A stretch of 64,000 bases of DNA from Acuticoccus yangtzensis (lineage in GTDB: Bacteria > Pseudomonadota > Alphaproteobacteria > Rhizobiales > Amorphaceae), in the NCBI RefSeq assembly GCF_001927245.1, contig NZ_MJUX01000013.1:1-64000 (forward strand), in the 5' to 3' direction. Each line of letters begins with the position of its first letter. The first letter of the stretch is position 1. The position numbers and the translations under genes were made by a program. A model generated the notes under the pieces. That model worked only from the letters and a program-made list of their open reading frames with translations, ran no database searches and was not told the DNA's origin. This document shows positions 1 through 8,571 of this stretch, piece by piece.

Positions 1-119
1 AACCACGGTCACGGCCTGACGGCCGCGCTGCGTGGCCGGGTGATCCCCCTCCCCCCGCCCCCTTCGGGACGCTGCGCGCGAGCTTGCGTGGCACCCCCTC
101 CTGCCCTCGCCGGGAGGCA

Positions 120-162
120 GGGTTTCAGGAGAGGGCCGCTTCGCGGGCCTCTTCTGAAACCC
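120..162. promoter_or_regulatory. Long hairpin upstream of ardC
   Basis: Two arms, GGGTTTCAGGAGAGG on the left and CCTCTTCTGAAACCC on the right, pair around an inner CCGC-TTC-GCGG stem, giving a stem of about 20 bp with one internal mismatch and a G-T pair. It lies 50 bp before the ardC start and has no T-run, so it is not a standard terminator. It may be a leader hairpin or a repeat element; the function is unknown. Confidence 0.5.
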
Positions 163-211
163 CGCCCAATGATCGGTACCAGGACCGGACGGGCTGCGAC
201 GGAGGCCACAC

Positions 212-1120
212 ATGGCGAAGGCGAAGTTCGACGTCTACGAGCACGTCACCAGCGAAATCATCGCGCAGATCGAGGCCGGCACACCGCCCTGGCGTCAGCC
301 GTGGACGGGCGGCACTGGCGGTGCGTGCCTTCCCCGCCGCTTCAATGGCGACGAGTATCGCGGGATCAATGTCCTGATGTTGTGGGCGACTGCGGCGATG
401 GCGGGCTTCTCGTCGGCGCGCTGGATGACCTACCGGCAGGCGGGGGAGCTCGGCGCGCAGGTTCGCAAGGGTGAGAAATCCGCCTGTGTCGTGAAGTACG
501 GCACCATCGAGCGCGAGGGCGACAACGGCGAGGAAAAGCGCATCCCCTATTGCCGCGCCTACCGCGTTTTCAACGCCGACCAGATCGACGGTTTGCCCGA
601 GGAATTTTACATCCGCCCCGAGCCAGCGCGCGACCTCGGCACCGCCGCCGACCCCGAGCTTGACGCCTTCTTTGCGCGCACCGGCGCGACCATCGAGACG
701 AGCGCCGACCCCCGCGCCTACTATGACGTTCAGGTCGACCGCATCCACATGCCGCCCGTCGCCACCTTCCACGACGCGCAGGGATTTTACGGCACCCTCG
801 CCCATGAGCTCACCCACTGGACCGGCGCGAGCGTCCGCCTTGATCGCTTCTCGCGGTTTTCCGACCGCAAGGCGTATGCCTTCGAGGAGCTTGTTGCCGA
901 GATCGGCGCGTGCATGCTCGGCGTTCAGATCGGCGTCACGCCGGAGTTCGATCAGTCTGGCGCCTACGTCGAGGGATGGCTTAAGGCGTTGAAGGAGGAC
1001 AAGCGCGCCATCTTCCGCGCTGCGTCCGAGGCGCAGAAGGCCGCTGACTTCATCTTGCAGCGTGCTCGCCGCGAGGAGGACCCGAAGGCCGAAGAAATCG
1101 ACGAGGCGCTTGCCGCCTGA
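212..1120 (+). CDS. ardC: ArdC-like antirestriction protein (ssDNA-binding N-domain plus zincin metallopeptidase)
   Basis: A 302-residue protein with the two-domain layout of ArdC. The N-terminal half (about residues 5-130) matches the ssDNA-binding ArdC_N domain, including the TPPWRQPW segment near residues 25-32. The C-terminal half is a zincin-like peptidase with HELTH at residues 198-202 and a downstream glutamate-rich helix (FEELVAEIG, from residue 224) that would supply the third zinc ligand. Plasmid ArdC proteins protect incoming single-stranded DNA from host restriction during conjugation, which fits the adjacent transfer genes. It stands alone and is followed directly by a strong intrinsic terminator. 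It is the usual length for the family. Confidence 0.9.
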   Translation: MAKAKFDVYEHVTSEIIAQIEAGTPPWRQPWTGGTGGACLPRRFNGDEYRGINVLMLWATAAMAGFSSARWMTYRQAGELGAQVRKGEKSACVVKYGTIEREGDNGEEKRIPYCRAYRVFNADQIDGLPEEFYIRPEPARDLGTAADPELDAFFARTGATIETSADPRAYYDVQVDRIHMPPVATFHDAQGFYGTLAHELTHWTGASVRLDRFSRFSDRKAYAFEELVAEIGACMLGVQIGVTPEFDQSGAYVEGWLKALKEDKRAIFRAASEAQKAADFILQRARREEDPKAEEIDEALAA

Positions 1121-1145
1121 TCCGACCCCCGCAGCAGGCAGATCG

Positions 1146-1179
1146 AGCCGCCGCGCCAGATGGTGCGGCGGCTTTTTTT
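1146..1179 (+). terminator. Intrinsic terminator of ardC
   Basis: A perfect 9-bp stem, AGCCGCCGC (1146-1154) and GCGGCGGCT (1165-1173), closes a 10-nt loop and runs straight into seven T residues. It begins 26 bases after the ardC stop codon, as expected for a rho-independent terminator on the plus strand. Confidence 0.9.
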
Positions 1180-1335
1180 CGTGCGCGCCGGGCAGATGGA
1201 GCGCCGAGCAAGCCAAGGACGACCAAGGCGAGGCGGATAGCCGAAATTGTGCGGACCGGCGGAGAGCTGCGCCCTCCCCCGGCCCGCACCGGCGCTTCGC
1301 GCCGAAGGCCGCGTTGCGGCCAGGTGTCGATTTAA

Positions 1336-1389
1336 AATGTATCCTGCAGGAGACAAGGCGCTTGCAATTTGTCTTCTGTGGGATACATT
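1336..1389. promoter_or_regulatory. 21-bp inverted repeat immediately before the higB-like toxin gene
   Basis: The left arm occupies 1336-1356 (begins AATGTATCC) and the right arm 1369-1389 (ends GGATACATT). They are reverse complements at 18 of 21 positions with a 12-nt spacer. The repeat ends six bases before the toxin ATG at 1396, in AT-rich sequence unlike the GC-rich flank. HigA-type antitoxins repress their own operon by binding palindromes at the promoter, so this is the likely operator. An RNA hairpin that controls toxin translation is an alternative. Confidence 0.65.
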
Positions 1390-1395
1390 GCCCGG

Positions 1396-1710
1396 ATGAG
1401 GATCGTTCCGCTCCCCGAGTTCGACAAGTGGCTGCGGCGGCTCCGAGACACGCGTGCCCGTGCTGTCATTGCCCGTCGAATCGGGCGGATGAGGGCCGGC
1501 AACTTCGGTGACGTCAAGCCGGTCGGCAGCGGTGTCAGTGAACTGCGTATCGACTTCGGGCCGGGATACCGCGTGTATTTTACCCAGCGGGGGCGGACGA
1601 TCGTGGTTCTTTTGTTGGGTGGCGACAAGGACAGTCAGCAAGCCGATATCGTGAAAGCGAAAACTCTTGCATCGACGATTGGAGATGTGGGCGATGACGA
1701 ACAAGATTGA
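1396..1710 (+). CDS. RelE/HigB-superfamily toxin of the addiction-module killer-protein group
   Basis: A 104-residue basic protein typical of the short RelE-fold 'addiction module killer' family. It starts RIVPLPEFDKWLRRLRD and has the core GSGVSELRIDFGPGYRVYF followed by the ending LLLGGDKDSQQADIVKAK. Members cleave mRNA, usually on the ribosome. I chose ATG 1396 over the upstream ATG at 1369, because the latter lies inside the inverted repeat at 1336-1389. The antitoxin gene overlaps its 3' end by 17 bp, giving the toxin-first order of higBA-type operons. Confidence 0.85.
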   Translation: MRIVPLPEFDKWLRRLRDTRARAVIARRIGRMRAGNFGDVKPVGSGVSELRIDFGPGYRVYFTQRGRTIVVLLLGGDKDSQQADIVKAKTLASTIGDVGDDEQD

Positions 1711-2023
1711 TGTGAGAACGCTGCCGGAGTTCGACGAGGCCGACTATCTCGACAGCGCAGAGGCGCGTGCGGCTTACCTGTCGGACGCCATGCAGGACGG
1801 CGACCCCGCGGAGTTTCGGCGGGCGCTCAGCCAGGTGGCGCGGTCCCTCGGCATGGGGGAGATCGCCGCCGAGGCGAATGTCGGGCGGACGAGCCTCTAC
1901 AAGTCGCTCGGCGAGCAAGGCGACCCGAAGTTTTCGACGGTGCTGCGGGTGATGGCAGCGATGGGCCTGGGGCTTTCGGCTCGGCCGCTCGATCCTGCCG
2001 AGATGGACCCACGGCAGACCTGA
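1694..2023 (+). CDS. HigA-like helix-turn-helix antitoxin
   Basis: A 109-residue protein whose C-terminal part contains an XRE-like helix-turn-helix (SLGMGEIAAEANVGRTSLYK, then GDPKFSTVLRVMAAMGLGL). This is the usual architecture of antitoxins paired with the killer-protein family. The ATG at 1694 has a GGAG 10 bases upstream, and the gene overlaps the end of the toxin by 17 bp, so the two are translated together. It should neutralise the toxin and repress the operon, probably through the inverted repeat at 1336-1389. It stabilises the plasmid. Confidence 0.85.
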   Translation: MTNKIDVRTLPEFDEADYLDSAEARAAYLSDAMQDGDPAEFRRALSQVARSLGMGEIAAEANVGRTSLYKSLGEQGDPKFSTVLRVMAAMGLGLSARPLDPAEMDPRQT

Positions 2024-2097
2024 CCGGACTGGGCGGCGATCGCCCCCTGCCCTTCTGAGGCGCTCGGACTCGGTGAGCGCTTGCCCGCAAAGAAATA

Positions 2098-2119
2098 GGC
2101 CGGAGCTTTCGCTCCGGCC
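2098..2119. terminator. Hairpin downstream of the antitoxin gene
   Basis: A perfect 9-bp stem, GGCCGGAGC / GCTCCGGCC, with a TTTC loop, lies 75 bases after the antitoxin stop. There is no T-run on either side, so a terminator role is only plausible. The rest of 2024-2334 shows no convincing coding sequence and is GC-rich, low-complexity intergenic DNA between convergent genes. Confidence 0.45.
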
Positions 2120-2334
2120 ATCACCTTCACGGTCATCGCCGTCCCCGGCTGTACCGTGGCATCAGCCTATCAGGCCTGCGCCGAGGTTCAAGTCGGCGGC
2201 CCCCGAACGTCTCCCCTCAATCATCTTCTGAAAATATCCTCGGGGGAGCGCGCAACGCGCGCCGGGGGCAGACAGCCCCCGCAGCCGTGGCCCGGCTTTG
2301 CCGGGACGCGGCTCCTGCGGCGGATCCGATCCGT

Positions 2335-2997
2335 TCAGCCGGCCGCCAACGAATGGCTGAGCGCCTGGCGGCAGATGGCGGCTGCGAGCTTGCCCGGCGG
2401 GAACAGCGCCATGGGATCGAGGATGGCTCGCGCCTTCTCGTAGACGTCCGGGCTGATGGCCCGGCTTATCTGGATACTCCCCTCCCCTCTCGGGTACTCG
2501 GGCAGCACACTGCCGATGGTGCCGGCTTGGATCGCGGCGCTGTAGGCGGTCAGCGCCGGCGCCAGCAGGAGCTGCAGAGCGGACTTGTCGCCATAGACCG
2601 CAGCGGCCTGGTCGAACTTCGCGCTGTGGCCCTGTGCGGGTATGGCGAGCCGCGCTTTGAGCAGGATCGTCTCGCCTTTGGTGGTGGCGGGTGCCGGTTC
2701 CGAGATTGGCGCCGCGTCAGCTGGCGCAGGCGCTGCGATGGCGGCCGGTCGAGCCGGGAACGGGCTGGCTGGTGCCGCGACTTTTGGCTTCGGCTTGGGC
2801 TCGGGCGCCGTTTTCTTGACCGGGGCGGCGGACGCTTGTGCGGGTGTCGGCGCCTCAGGGGCGGGAGGTTGCGCCTCGGCTTCTCTGCTCTGTGCTGACG
2901 AGCCTTCCGTGTCGCCGAAGAACCCACCCTTCGGGGAGCGCTTCCGCCGGAACTCGTCGAAGGACGGGGTATCCTTGCCGGGTCGAACGATGCCCAT
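2335..2997 (-). CDS. VirC2-like relaxosome accessory protein
   Basis: A 220-residue protein with an N-terminal MGIVRPGK start similar to VirC2, a Pro/Ala-rich middle (residues about 40-105) that should be disordered, and a C-terminal folded part of about 110 residues. Segments such as GSIQISRAISPDVYEKARAI resemble ribbon-helix-helix strands and helices, the fold known for VirC2. It is translationally coupled to the VirC1-like gene, whose stop overlaps its start (TGATG). In Agrobacterium, VirC1 and VirC2 bind overdrive next to the transfer border and increase relaxosome number. The VirC2 call rests on position, start sequence and predicted fold rather than strong identity. Confidence 0.6.
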   Translation of the reverse strand: MGIVRPGKDTPSFDEFRRKRSPKGGFFGDTEGSSAQSREAEAQPPAPEAPTPAQASAAPVKKTAPEPKPKPKVAAPASPFPARPAAIAAPAPADAAPISEPAPATTKGETILLKARLAIPAQGHSAKFDQAAAVYGDKSALQLLLAPALTAYSAAIQAGTIGSVLPEYPRGEGSIQISRAISPDVYEKARAILDPMALFPPGKLAAAICRQALSHSLAAG

Positions 2998-3701
2998 CAG
3001 TGATCCTCCTCGAGTGCGGCAAGCAATTCGTCGGTAAAGGAGCGCATCTCGATCAGGGCCACCTCGGTGTGGCCAGCGGCGATGCGTTTGGACGGCGTTT
3101 CGGTCAGGCGCTTATGGTAGAGATGGAGGAGACCGAGCCCCTTGATCTCTGAGTAGATGCGGCGGGCCGGAATCTTCGCGTCGAAGGTCGGCATTTCCTT
3201 CAAAACTTCGAGGCTGCTCTCCTCCCCCTTGGACAGCCGTCCCGTGGGGACGCGGTTGAGCGAGAGGCCGACAGGCCGGTCGATCTTCATCGTCTTCATG
3301 AACTCGACAACGTAGCGGAGCGTCTCCAACGCTTCGTCGATCTCGATCACGGACAGCCCGGTCGGAATGACGATGAGGGAGGCGTTCATCAGGATCGCCT
3401 GGTTGAGATCAGACCCACCACCACGGGTGTCGATGAGGCCGATCTGGCATCCGTCTTTCTCGGCCGCTTCGTAGCTCTTCTCGAACTCGTCGAGATCGAG
3501 CGCGCCGTGCACCACGCACTTGGCCCCGTCCCAGGTGCCGATCTCGCTGCCGTAACCCCGCCATGTGGCGAGGGGCTCGTTATCGTCCGCTTCGAAGCAG
3601 GCAACCTTCATCCCGCGCTCGGCGAGGATGGAGGCGACGGCCATCAGCGTCGTGGATTTGCCGCTTCCGCCTTTGAAAGATGTGAACGCGATGAGCTTCA
3701 T
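2997..3701 (-). CDS. virC1: VirC1-like ParA-family ATPase
   Basis: A 234-residue ParA/MinD-type ATPase. The deviant Walker A KGGSGKST is at residues 10-17, the FEADDN segment follows strand 2, and LIDTRGG is the Walker B region. The DTRGGGSDLN block and the IPTGLSVIEIDEAL segment match VirC1 more closely than partition ParA. VirC1 brings the relaxosome and coupling protein to the cell pole and raises transfer-intermediate copy number. I chose ATG 3701, where the Walker A is correctly placed; upstream in-frame sequence belongs to the repeat-rich gap. A role in plasmid partition cannot be excluded because no separate parAB is visible in this window. Confidence 0.85.
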   Translation of the reverse strand: MKLIAFTSFKGGSGKSTTLMAVASILAERGMKVACFEADDNEPLATWRGYGSEIGTWDGAKCVVHGALDLDEFEKSYEAAEKDGCQIGLIDTRGGGSDLNQAILMNASLIVIPTGLSVIEIDEALETLRYVVEFMKTMKIDRPVGLSLNRVPTGRLSKGEESSLEVLKEMPTFDAKIPARRIYSEIKGLGLLHLYHKRLTETPSKRIAAGHTEVALIEMRSFTDELLAALEEDH

Positions 3702-4244
3702 GGCGACTGCCTCGTCTCCTGATGCTGTGGTGCTGCATCGCTGCGAAGATGCGCTTGCGTAGCAGTGCTTTGATGTGACGCGGTGCGTCGCCTTCGGGGC
3801 TTTGGTGCGTCGCGGTATCACGGCAATCCTGCAATGGCGTTAATATGCGAACATGCAGTGCTGTGGCGATGCGGAGGGCGAACGACGTGTTTCTGTGTTG
3901 CTGCGAAGCTGCGTCGAGGCACCGATGTGAAGCGGCAAAGATGCGAAGCTGCAAATAGGCGGATCGGTAATTCTGCGGTGCAGTTATGCTGCTCTGTCGT
4001 GCTGGGCCAATACGGCGTTGATGTGTCGATGCAATGGGGTAACGCTGCGATGGTGTATAGTTGTCAGAGTCTCGCGGAGCGATTGGATGGGCTTGGCGCG
4101 GCCCTCTCGGCTCAAGCGTGAGTCGGCCCACCGAGGAGGCGGTTGCGACTTTGAAGACAATGGGTTGAGGTGAGGTGCGAGGCAGGATATATCTGAAAGT
4201 AGAACTTTCGCGATTAAAGCCCACCTCACCGTCTCGACCTCCCC
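3702..4244. other. Candidate origin of transfer and/or centromere: repeat-rich gap between virC1 and virD1
   Basis: This 540-bp divergent gap holds no convincing gene but many degenerate copies of a heptamer close to GMTGCGA on the plus strand. The clearest longer copies are GCTGCGAAGATGCG at 3740-3753, GCTGCGAAGCTGCG at 3900-3913 and GATGCGAAGCTGCA at 3940-3953; others are GATGTGA, GATGCGG and GCTGCGATG. It lies between the genes for the relaxosome accessory proteins and the relaxase, the usual place for oriT, where VirC1/VirC2-type proteins would bind. The right end (about 4160-4240) is more AT-rich and could hold the virD1 promoter and the nick site. No nick site was identified. Confidence 0.5.
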
Positions 4245-4721
4245 ATGCCCGACGATCCCGACCGCCAGCCGCCCTGGCCGAACCGCCGATTCTCGGGGGG
4301 TTCGTGGACGAGCGACGCCTCCAGCTCGGCGACCAAACGGGCCGAGAAGACGGTCTCGGTGAAGATGACGGAGGCCGAGCTCGCCGCGTTCGACGAGGCG
4401 ATCGCCCGCGCGGGGCTCAAGCGGAACCGCGCTTTGAGGATCGCCGCCCGTCGGATCGGCGGGTTTCTGGAGGCCGATGCCGAGACGCTCGCCGTCCTGA
4501 AGGACGTTCAGGCCCAGATTGCCGGCATCGCGCGGAACGTGAATCAGATCGCCAAATCCGCGAACCGGACCTACGACCCGGACTATCGTGCCTTCATGGA
4601 AGAGCGCAGAGATCTCGGGAAGGCGCTGTCGCGCCTCGATACGGAGCTTCGCACCATCACCGAGACCGCGACCCGGCGCACCGACGGCGAGGCGCGGCTG
4701 CGCAAGGCGTCGTCATCGTGA
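4245..4721 (+). CDS. virD1: VirD1-like relaxosome accessory protein
   Basis: A 158-residue protein with a disordered basic N-terminus and a ribbon-helix-helix core from about residue 35 (KTVSVKMTEAELAAFDEAI). The GLKRNRALRIAARRIGGFL and IARNVNQIAKSAN segments are hallmark sequences of VirD1. VirD1 melts and presents the border or oriT DNA so that VirD2 can nick it. The gene is the first of the virD1-virD2-virD4 operon and overlaps virD2 by four bases (GTGA). It is divergent from virC1 across the candidate oriT. Confidence 0.85.
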   Translation: MPDDPDRQPPWPNRRFSGGSWTSDASSSATKRAEKTVSVKMTEAELAAFDEAIARAGLKRNRALRIAARRIGGFLEADAETLAVLKDVQAQIAGIARNVNQIAKSANRTYDPDYRAFMEERRDLGKALSRLDTELRTITETATRRTDGEARLRKASSS

Positions 4722-6436
4722 GGCAACCGGTCCTCGAGCTTTTGGCGAAGGGGAGGGGGGCTCCCGCCTATGTTTCCGCCGTCGACGCCGTCATGGGCGA
4801 GGATTGGGGCGAGATCGATCTCGGACGCGGCGGACGCGCGGCCATGCGGCAGTCCATCGCCGCGGCGCATCAGGAGGATATCGCTCCTGGCGGAGCGCCG
4901 ATGCCGCCTTGCGTTCCAGGGCATAGCGCTCAGGCCGTGGTGAAGATGGTGCGGACCGGCGGCGCCCGGAACGTCGCCGGGCTGAAGGCGCAGATGAACT
5001 ATCTAGCGCGGCAGGGTGGCGTCGAGCTGCAGCGCTCCGAGCGCTTCATGGGCATCGAGATCGACGAGGAGGAAGTCGCGAACATGGTCCGTGCTTGGGC
5101 CATGCCGACCGAGGGCGAGGCTCGCGCGGACCGCACCTCGCACTTCATCGTCAGCTTCCCGCAGGGGACCGACGAGGTGGCGGCCGAAAGAGCCGGCCGC
5201 GCGTGGGCCGAGGAGATGTTCGGCTCGGGCGCTTATGGCGGCGACAGCTTCGACTACTACACGGCGTTCCATACCGACCGCGACCACCCGCACATCCACG
5301 TCATCGTGCATCGGCGCGGCCTCGACAACGGGACGTGGCTGAAGGTCTCCAAGCGCAGCGAGTTCAACTATCAGGCGATGCGGGATCTCGCCGTGGCCGT
5401 GGGGCAGGGGGAGGGGATCGACCTCGAGGCGACGCCGCGGTTCGCCCGCGGCGTTCATGAGCGGACCGTGCCCGACGCCGAGTTCCGCCGTGCTTCAAAG
5501 GAGGGGCGCACACCGGTGGCGCCCGCTCATTCCGAGGTGTCGGCGATCCGAGCCGCGGCCGCGATCATCCATTACGCCCGGCGGTTTGCGGCCGAGGCGA
5601 CGATGCTGGAGCGCGACGCGCCGGAGATGGCGGAGGCCCTGCGTCGTGTCTCTGCCACGATCGAACATGGAAAGGCCTTATCCGAGCGGCAGGACCAGCA
5701 CACGAGGATTAGCCGAGAGGAGATTGCCACGATGAGCCAGAAGCTCGACCAGGCGCGCATCGAGACGCAATCGCGGTTCGACCGGATGGACGAGGGGATC
5801 GCCGATCTGCCGGGCGGTGCGGAGCGCGTGCGGCTGATGCGGCAGGTGGCGAGCCTCAAGGCCGAGGCGGCGCCCTACATGCAGGACGCCCAGTATCGTG
5901 ACTTCCAGCGACCTGCCGCGCCCGGCCGCTATCAGAGCCTCGCCGGCACCGACGCGCAAAGTGCGGCGCTCAAGGAAGCGGCCGATGTCGAGGTGCGCCG
6001 GATCGCCGAGAGATACGGTCTCAACGGCGAGGCGACGGTGGAGCGGTATTCGGGCGGGCCACCGTCCAAGGCCCTCGCGGACCAGTATGGCGCGGCCGAG
6101 AGGCTTGAGCGCGAGCTGTCGCGAAGCCTGCGCGGCGACCGCGAGGAAACCCGCGAGCAGCGCGATCGCGCCTTGCAGCGCATGCATGACGAGATCGCTG
6201 CCGTCTATCAGACGGCGCGCGAGGAAGCCCGGAGCGGGCCGGCCGTCGACGCTGGACCCGGGATCCGCACCACGGCACCGCCTGCGCGCGGCGCGGCGGC
6301 AGAGGCGGACAAGGCGCGTACCGATCGGGATACCGAGGCACAGCGAGCCGAGACCGATCGGCAGGAGCGCGACGAGCAGGAGCGAAAGAACGCCGCCCGT
6401 AAAGCGCGCGAGCGAGATGGAGGACGCGGGCTGTAG
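4718..6436 (+). CDS. virD2: VirD2-type relaxase (MOBQ class)
   Basis: A 572-residue relaxase from GTG 4718, which overlaps the virD1 stop. The relaxase domain spans about residues 70-270. The catalytic tyrosine is in the QMNYLARQGGVELQRSERF block (Tyr95), and the histidine metal site is in FHTDRDHPHIHVIVH. These match VirD2, which nicks oriT and stays covalently attached to the transferred strand. About 90 residues precede the catalytic Tyr, longer than classical VirD2, so a later start such as Met77 is possible. The C-terminal half is charged and helical (many Arg/Glu), as expected for the region that carries the secretion signal. Confidence 0.9.
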   Translation: MRQPVLELLAKGRGAPAYVSAVDAVMGEDWGEIDLGRGGRAAMRQSIAAAHQEDIAPGGAPMPPCVPGHSAQAVVKMVRTGGARNVAGLKAQMNYLARQGGVELQRSERFMGIEIDEEEVANMVRAWAMPTEGEARADRTSHFIVSFPQGTDEVAAERAGRAWAEEMFGSGAYGGDSFDYYTAFHTDRDHPHIHVIVHRRGLDNGTWLKVSKRSEFNYQAMRDLAVAVGQGEGIDLEATPRFARGVHERTVPDAEFRRASKEGRTPVAPAHSEVSAIRAAAAIIHYARRFAAEATMLERDAPEMAEALRRVSATIEHGKALSERQDQHTRISREEIATMSQKLDQARIETQSRFDRMDEGIADLPGGAERVRLMRQVASLKAEAAPYMQDAQYRDFQRPAAPGRYQSLAGTDAQSAALKEAADVEVRRIAERYGLNGEATVERYSGGPPSKALADQYGAAERLERELSRSLRGDREETREQRDRALQRMHDEIAAVYQTAREEARSGPAVDAGPGIRTTAPPARGAAAEADKARTDRDTEAQRAETDRQERDEQERKNAARKARERDGGRGL

Positions 6437-6447
6437 GGGCGGACGTC

Positions 6448-8571
6448 GTGGGGAAGACCGCACGCGACGTTCTCGTCCTCGCGCTGATCGGGCTCGCTGT
6501 CGGGCTCATGCTGGGGGTGCTCGCTGCCGGTGGCTACACGACCTGGCGCAGCGGCGGCGACATCGCCGATGTCGGCTTCGGAACGTTCTTCGAGCACGCC
6601 CCGTGGACCGTTGGCCGGTTTGGCGAGCCTTTCCGAACGGGTCTCATCGTCCTCGCCGGCGTCGCGGCCTTCATCGTCGTGGCGGTCCCGGCCATCGGCC
6701 ACAAGCCCAAACGCACGAGCCACGGCTCGGCCGAGTGGGCCAAGCCCCAGGAGCTGCGCAAGGCCGGGCTCACCGCCAGGCTCGAGGACTTGCGCGGGCC
6801 GATCTACGGCAAGCTGTCGCGCCCTCGATCCGCGGGCGAGTTCTTTACCTCGCACGACATTCCGCACAGCCTGATCGCGGCGCCGACCGGATCGGGCAAG
6901 GGTGTCGGCGTCGTGATCCCGACCCTCCTCACCTACAAGGGCTCGGTGTTCTGTCTCGACGTGAAGGGCGAGAATTTCGAGCTGACCGCGCGCCGGCGCC
7001 TCGCCATGGGCGACCGGGTCTTCAAGTTCAGCCCCTATGATCCGCACGGGCGGACGCATCGCTACAATCCGCTCGCATACGTCGCCGATGTTCACCCGCG
7101 CCGTCGCTTCACCGAGGCGCGCCGGCTGGCAGCCTCGCTGATCGTCGCGCGCGGCAACGGGCAGGGCTTTCTCGAAGGCGCACGGGAGATCTTTGCCGCG
7201 ACGGCGCTGCTCGCCATCGAGCGCGGCACGCCCCGGATCGGGGCGGTCTATGATGCGCTGGCCGAGCCCGGGGAGGCTTTCGAGGTGTTCCAGCGCCTCG
7301 CGTGGGAGGTCGAGGCCGAGGAGGCGAAGAAGATCTTCAACCGCATGGCGGGCATGGAGTCGCGCATCCTGTCCTCCTACCTCTCTGTCCTCGCAGACGG
7401 CGGGCTTGGCCTTTGGGCGGATCCGGCCGTTCGGGATGCCACGGACGAGTCGGACTTCGGCATCGACGACCTGCGCCGCGACCCGACGTCGATCTTCGTC
7501 ATCGTCTCGCCGAACGACATCGTGCCGCTGGCACCGCTGGTCCGGCTGATGTTCCAGCAGACCATCGCCCTTCTGCAGCGTGCCGAGCCCGGCCCGGACG
7601 AGCCCTATCCGGTGCTGTTCCTTCTCGACGAGTTCGCTTCGCTCGGCCGGATGGAGGTTCTGCAGCAAGCCGTCACGACCTTGCGCGGCTACGGCGGGTG
7701 CATAATGATCGTGGTGCAGACCCTCGCCAGCATCCGCGACAATGCCCTCTACGGCCGGGAGGGTGCGGCGGTTTTCCTGGCGAACTGCCGCTTGCAGCTC
7801 TTCATGTCACCGGCCGACAACGACACACCAGAGTACGTGTCGAGCGCCATCGGCGATTTTACCCGCGTCGCAAAGTCGAAGTCGTGGCGATCGAACGAGT
7901 TCATGTCGTCCTTTTCGGAGCGGGAGGAGGGGACGCGCCTGATCCGTGCCGCCGAGTTGCGCCAGCTGGGGACCGACAAGGTGGTCGCCCTGGTGCAGAA
8001 CATGAAGCCGGTCATCGCGCAGCGCGTGACCTACTACGAGGACAAGGAGCTTCTGCCCTTGTTCGAGGGGCAGACGGGCCGCCTGCCGGAACCACCCGCG
8101 CTCTACCCGGAAGACACCAATCCGTTCCTATCGAAGCGCCTGACTGCCGAAGCGGAGCGCGAGGGAGAGATGCCGACGACCGGTGCGGCCGGGGTGAACG
8201 AGGAAAATCCGATCGAGCCTGAAGTTGAAGAGCCGGACGAGGCCGGGTCGGCCGATACCGATCGGAGCAAAGCCGAAGACCCGGCATCGGAATCCAACGC
8301 CGTGGACCAAGTCGAGGAGGGGGAAGCGGAGGCCCTGGAGGCGCTGAACGAGATCCAGCAGCGGCAGGCTCTAATCCTCGCCAAGATCCCAGAAGCGAGA
8401 GGGCGTTGGCGTCACGGCGAACTCGACGGCGTAGGACGTGAGCCCGGCGTTCGCCCCCATCTCGAGGTCGAAGACGCGGCCCTGCCCCGGCAGAGCCGCT
8501 TGCGGGCTGCGGGAAGCGACGACATCCTAGCGGCCCAGGCGAGGATTCGCGCGCAGTCCGGTCAGGGATGA
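6448..8571 (+). CDS. virD4: VirD4/TraG-type coupling ATPase
   Basis: A 707-residue type IV coupling protein that starts at GTG 6448, 11 bases after virD2. Two N-terminal membrane segments (about residues 7-30 and 64-82) are followed by the TraG signature SHGSAEWAK, Walker A APTGSGKG (residues 145-152) and Walker B LFLLDEFASLGRM. A charged tail of about 130 residues rich in Glu and Pro follows the ATPase domain. The hexamer docks the relaxosome to the VirB channel and energises DNA entry. It completes the DNA-processing operon and matches the VirB set encoded at 15.8-25.7 kb. Confidence 0.93.
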   Translation: MGKTARDVLVLALIGLAVGLMLGVLAAGGYTTWRSGGDIADVGFGTFFEHAPWTVGRFGEPFRTGLIVLAGVAAFIVVAVPAIGHKPKRTSHGSAEWAKPQELRKAGLTARLEDLRGPIYGKLSRPRSAGEFFTSHDIPHSLIAAPTGSGKGVGVVIPTLLTYKGSVFCLDVKGENFELTARRRLAMGDRVFKFSPYDPHGRTHRYNPLAYVADVHPRRRFTEARRLAASLIVARGNGQGFLEGAREIFAATALLAIERGTPRIGAVYDALAEPGEAFEVFQRLAWEVEAEEAKKIFNRMAGMESRILSSYLSVLADGGLGLWADPAVRDATDESDFGIDDLRRDPTSIFVIVSPNDIVPLAPLVRLMFQQTIALLQRAEPGPDEPYPVLFLLDEFASLGRMEVLQQAVTTLRGYGGCIMIVVQTLASIRDNALYGREGAAVFLANCRLQLFMSPADNDTPEYVSSAIGDFTRVAKSKSWRSNEFMSSFSEREEGTRLIRAAELRQLGTDKVVALVQNMKPVIAQRVTYYEDKELLPLFEGQTGRLPEPPALYPEDTNPFLSKRLTAEAEREGEMPTTGAAGVNEENPIEPEVEEPDEAGSADTDRSKAEDPASESNAVDQVEEGEAEALEALNEIQQRQALILAKIPEARGRWRHGELDGVGREPGVRPHLEVEDAALPRQSRLRAAGSDDILAAQARIRAQSGQG

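Noticed and set aside
125-1216. A 363-residue minus-strand frame across ardC
   Set aside because: It is the antisense shadow of the well-supported ArdC gene, with the Arg/Ala/Gly-rich composition typical of such shadows.
3580-4224. A 214-residue minus-strand frame in the virC1-virD1 gap
   Set aside because: The His/Arg/Ala-rich translation reflects the heptamer repeats; it has no conserved start or domain.
4175-4717. An upstream extension of the VirD2 frame to an ATG at 4175
   Set aside because: The extra 181 residues are virD1 and intergenic DNA read out of frame; GTG 4718 overlapping the virD1 stop fits operon structure and family length.
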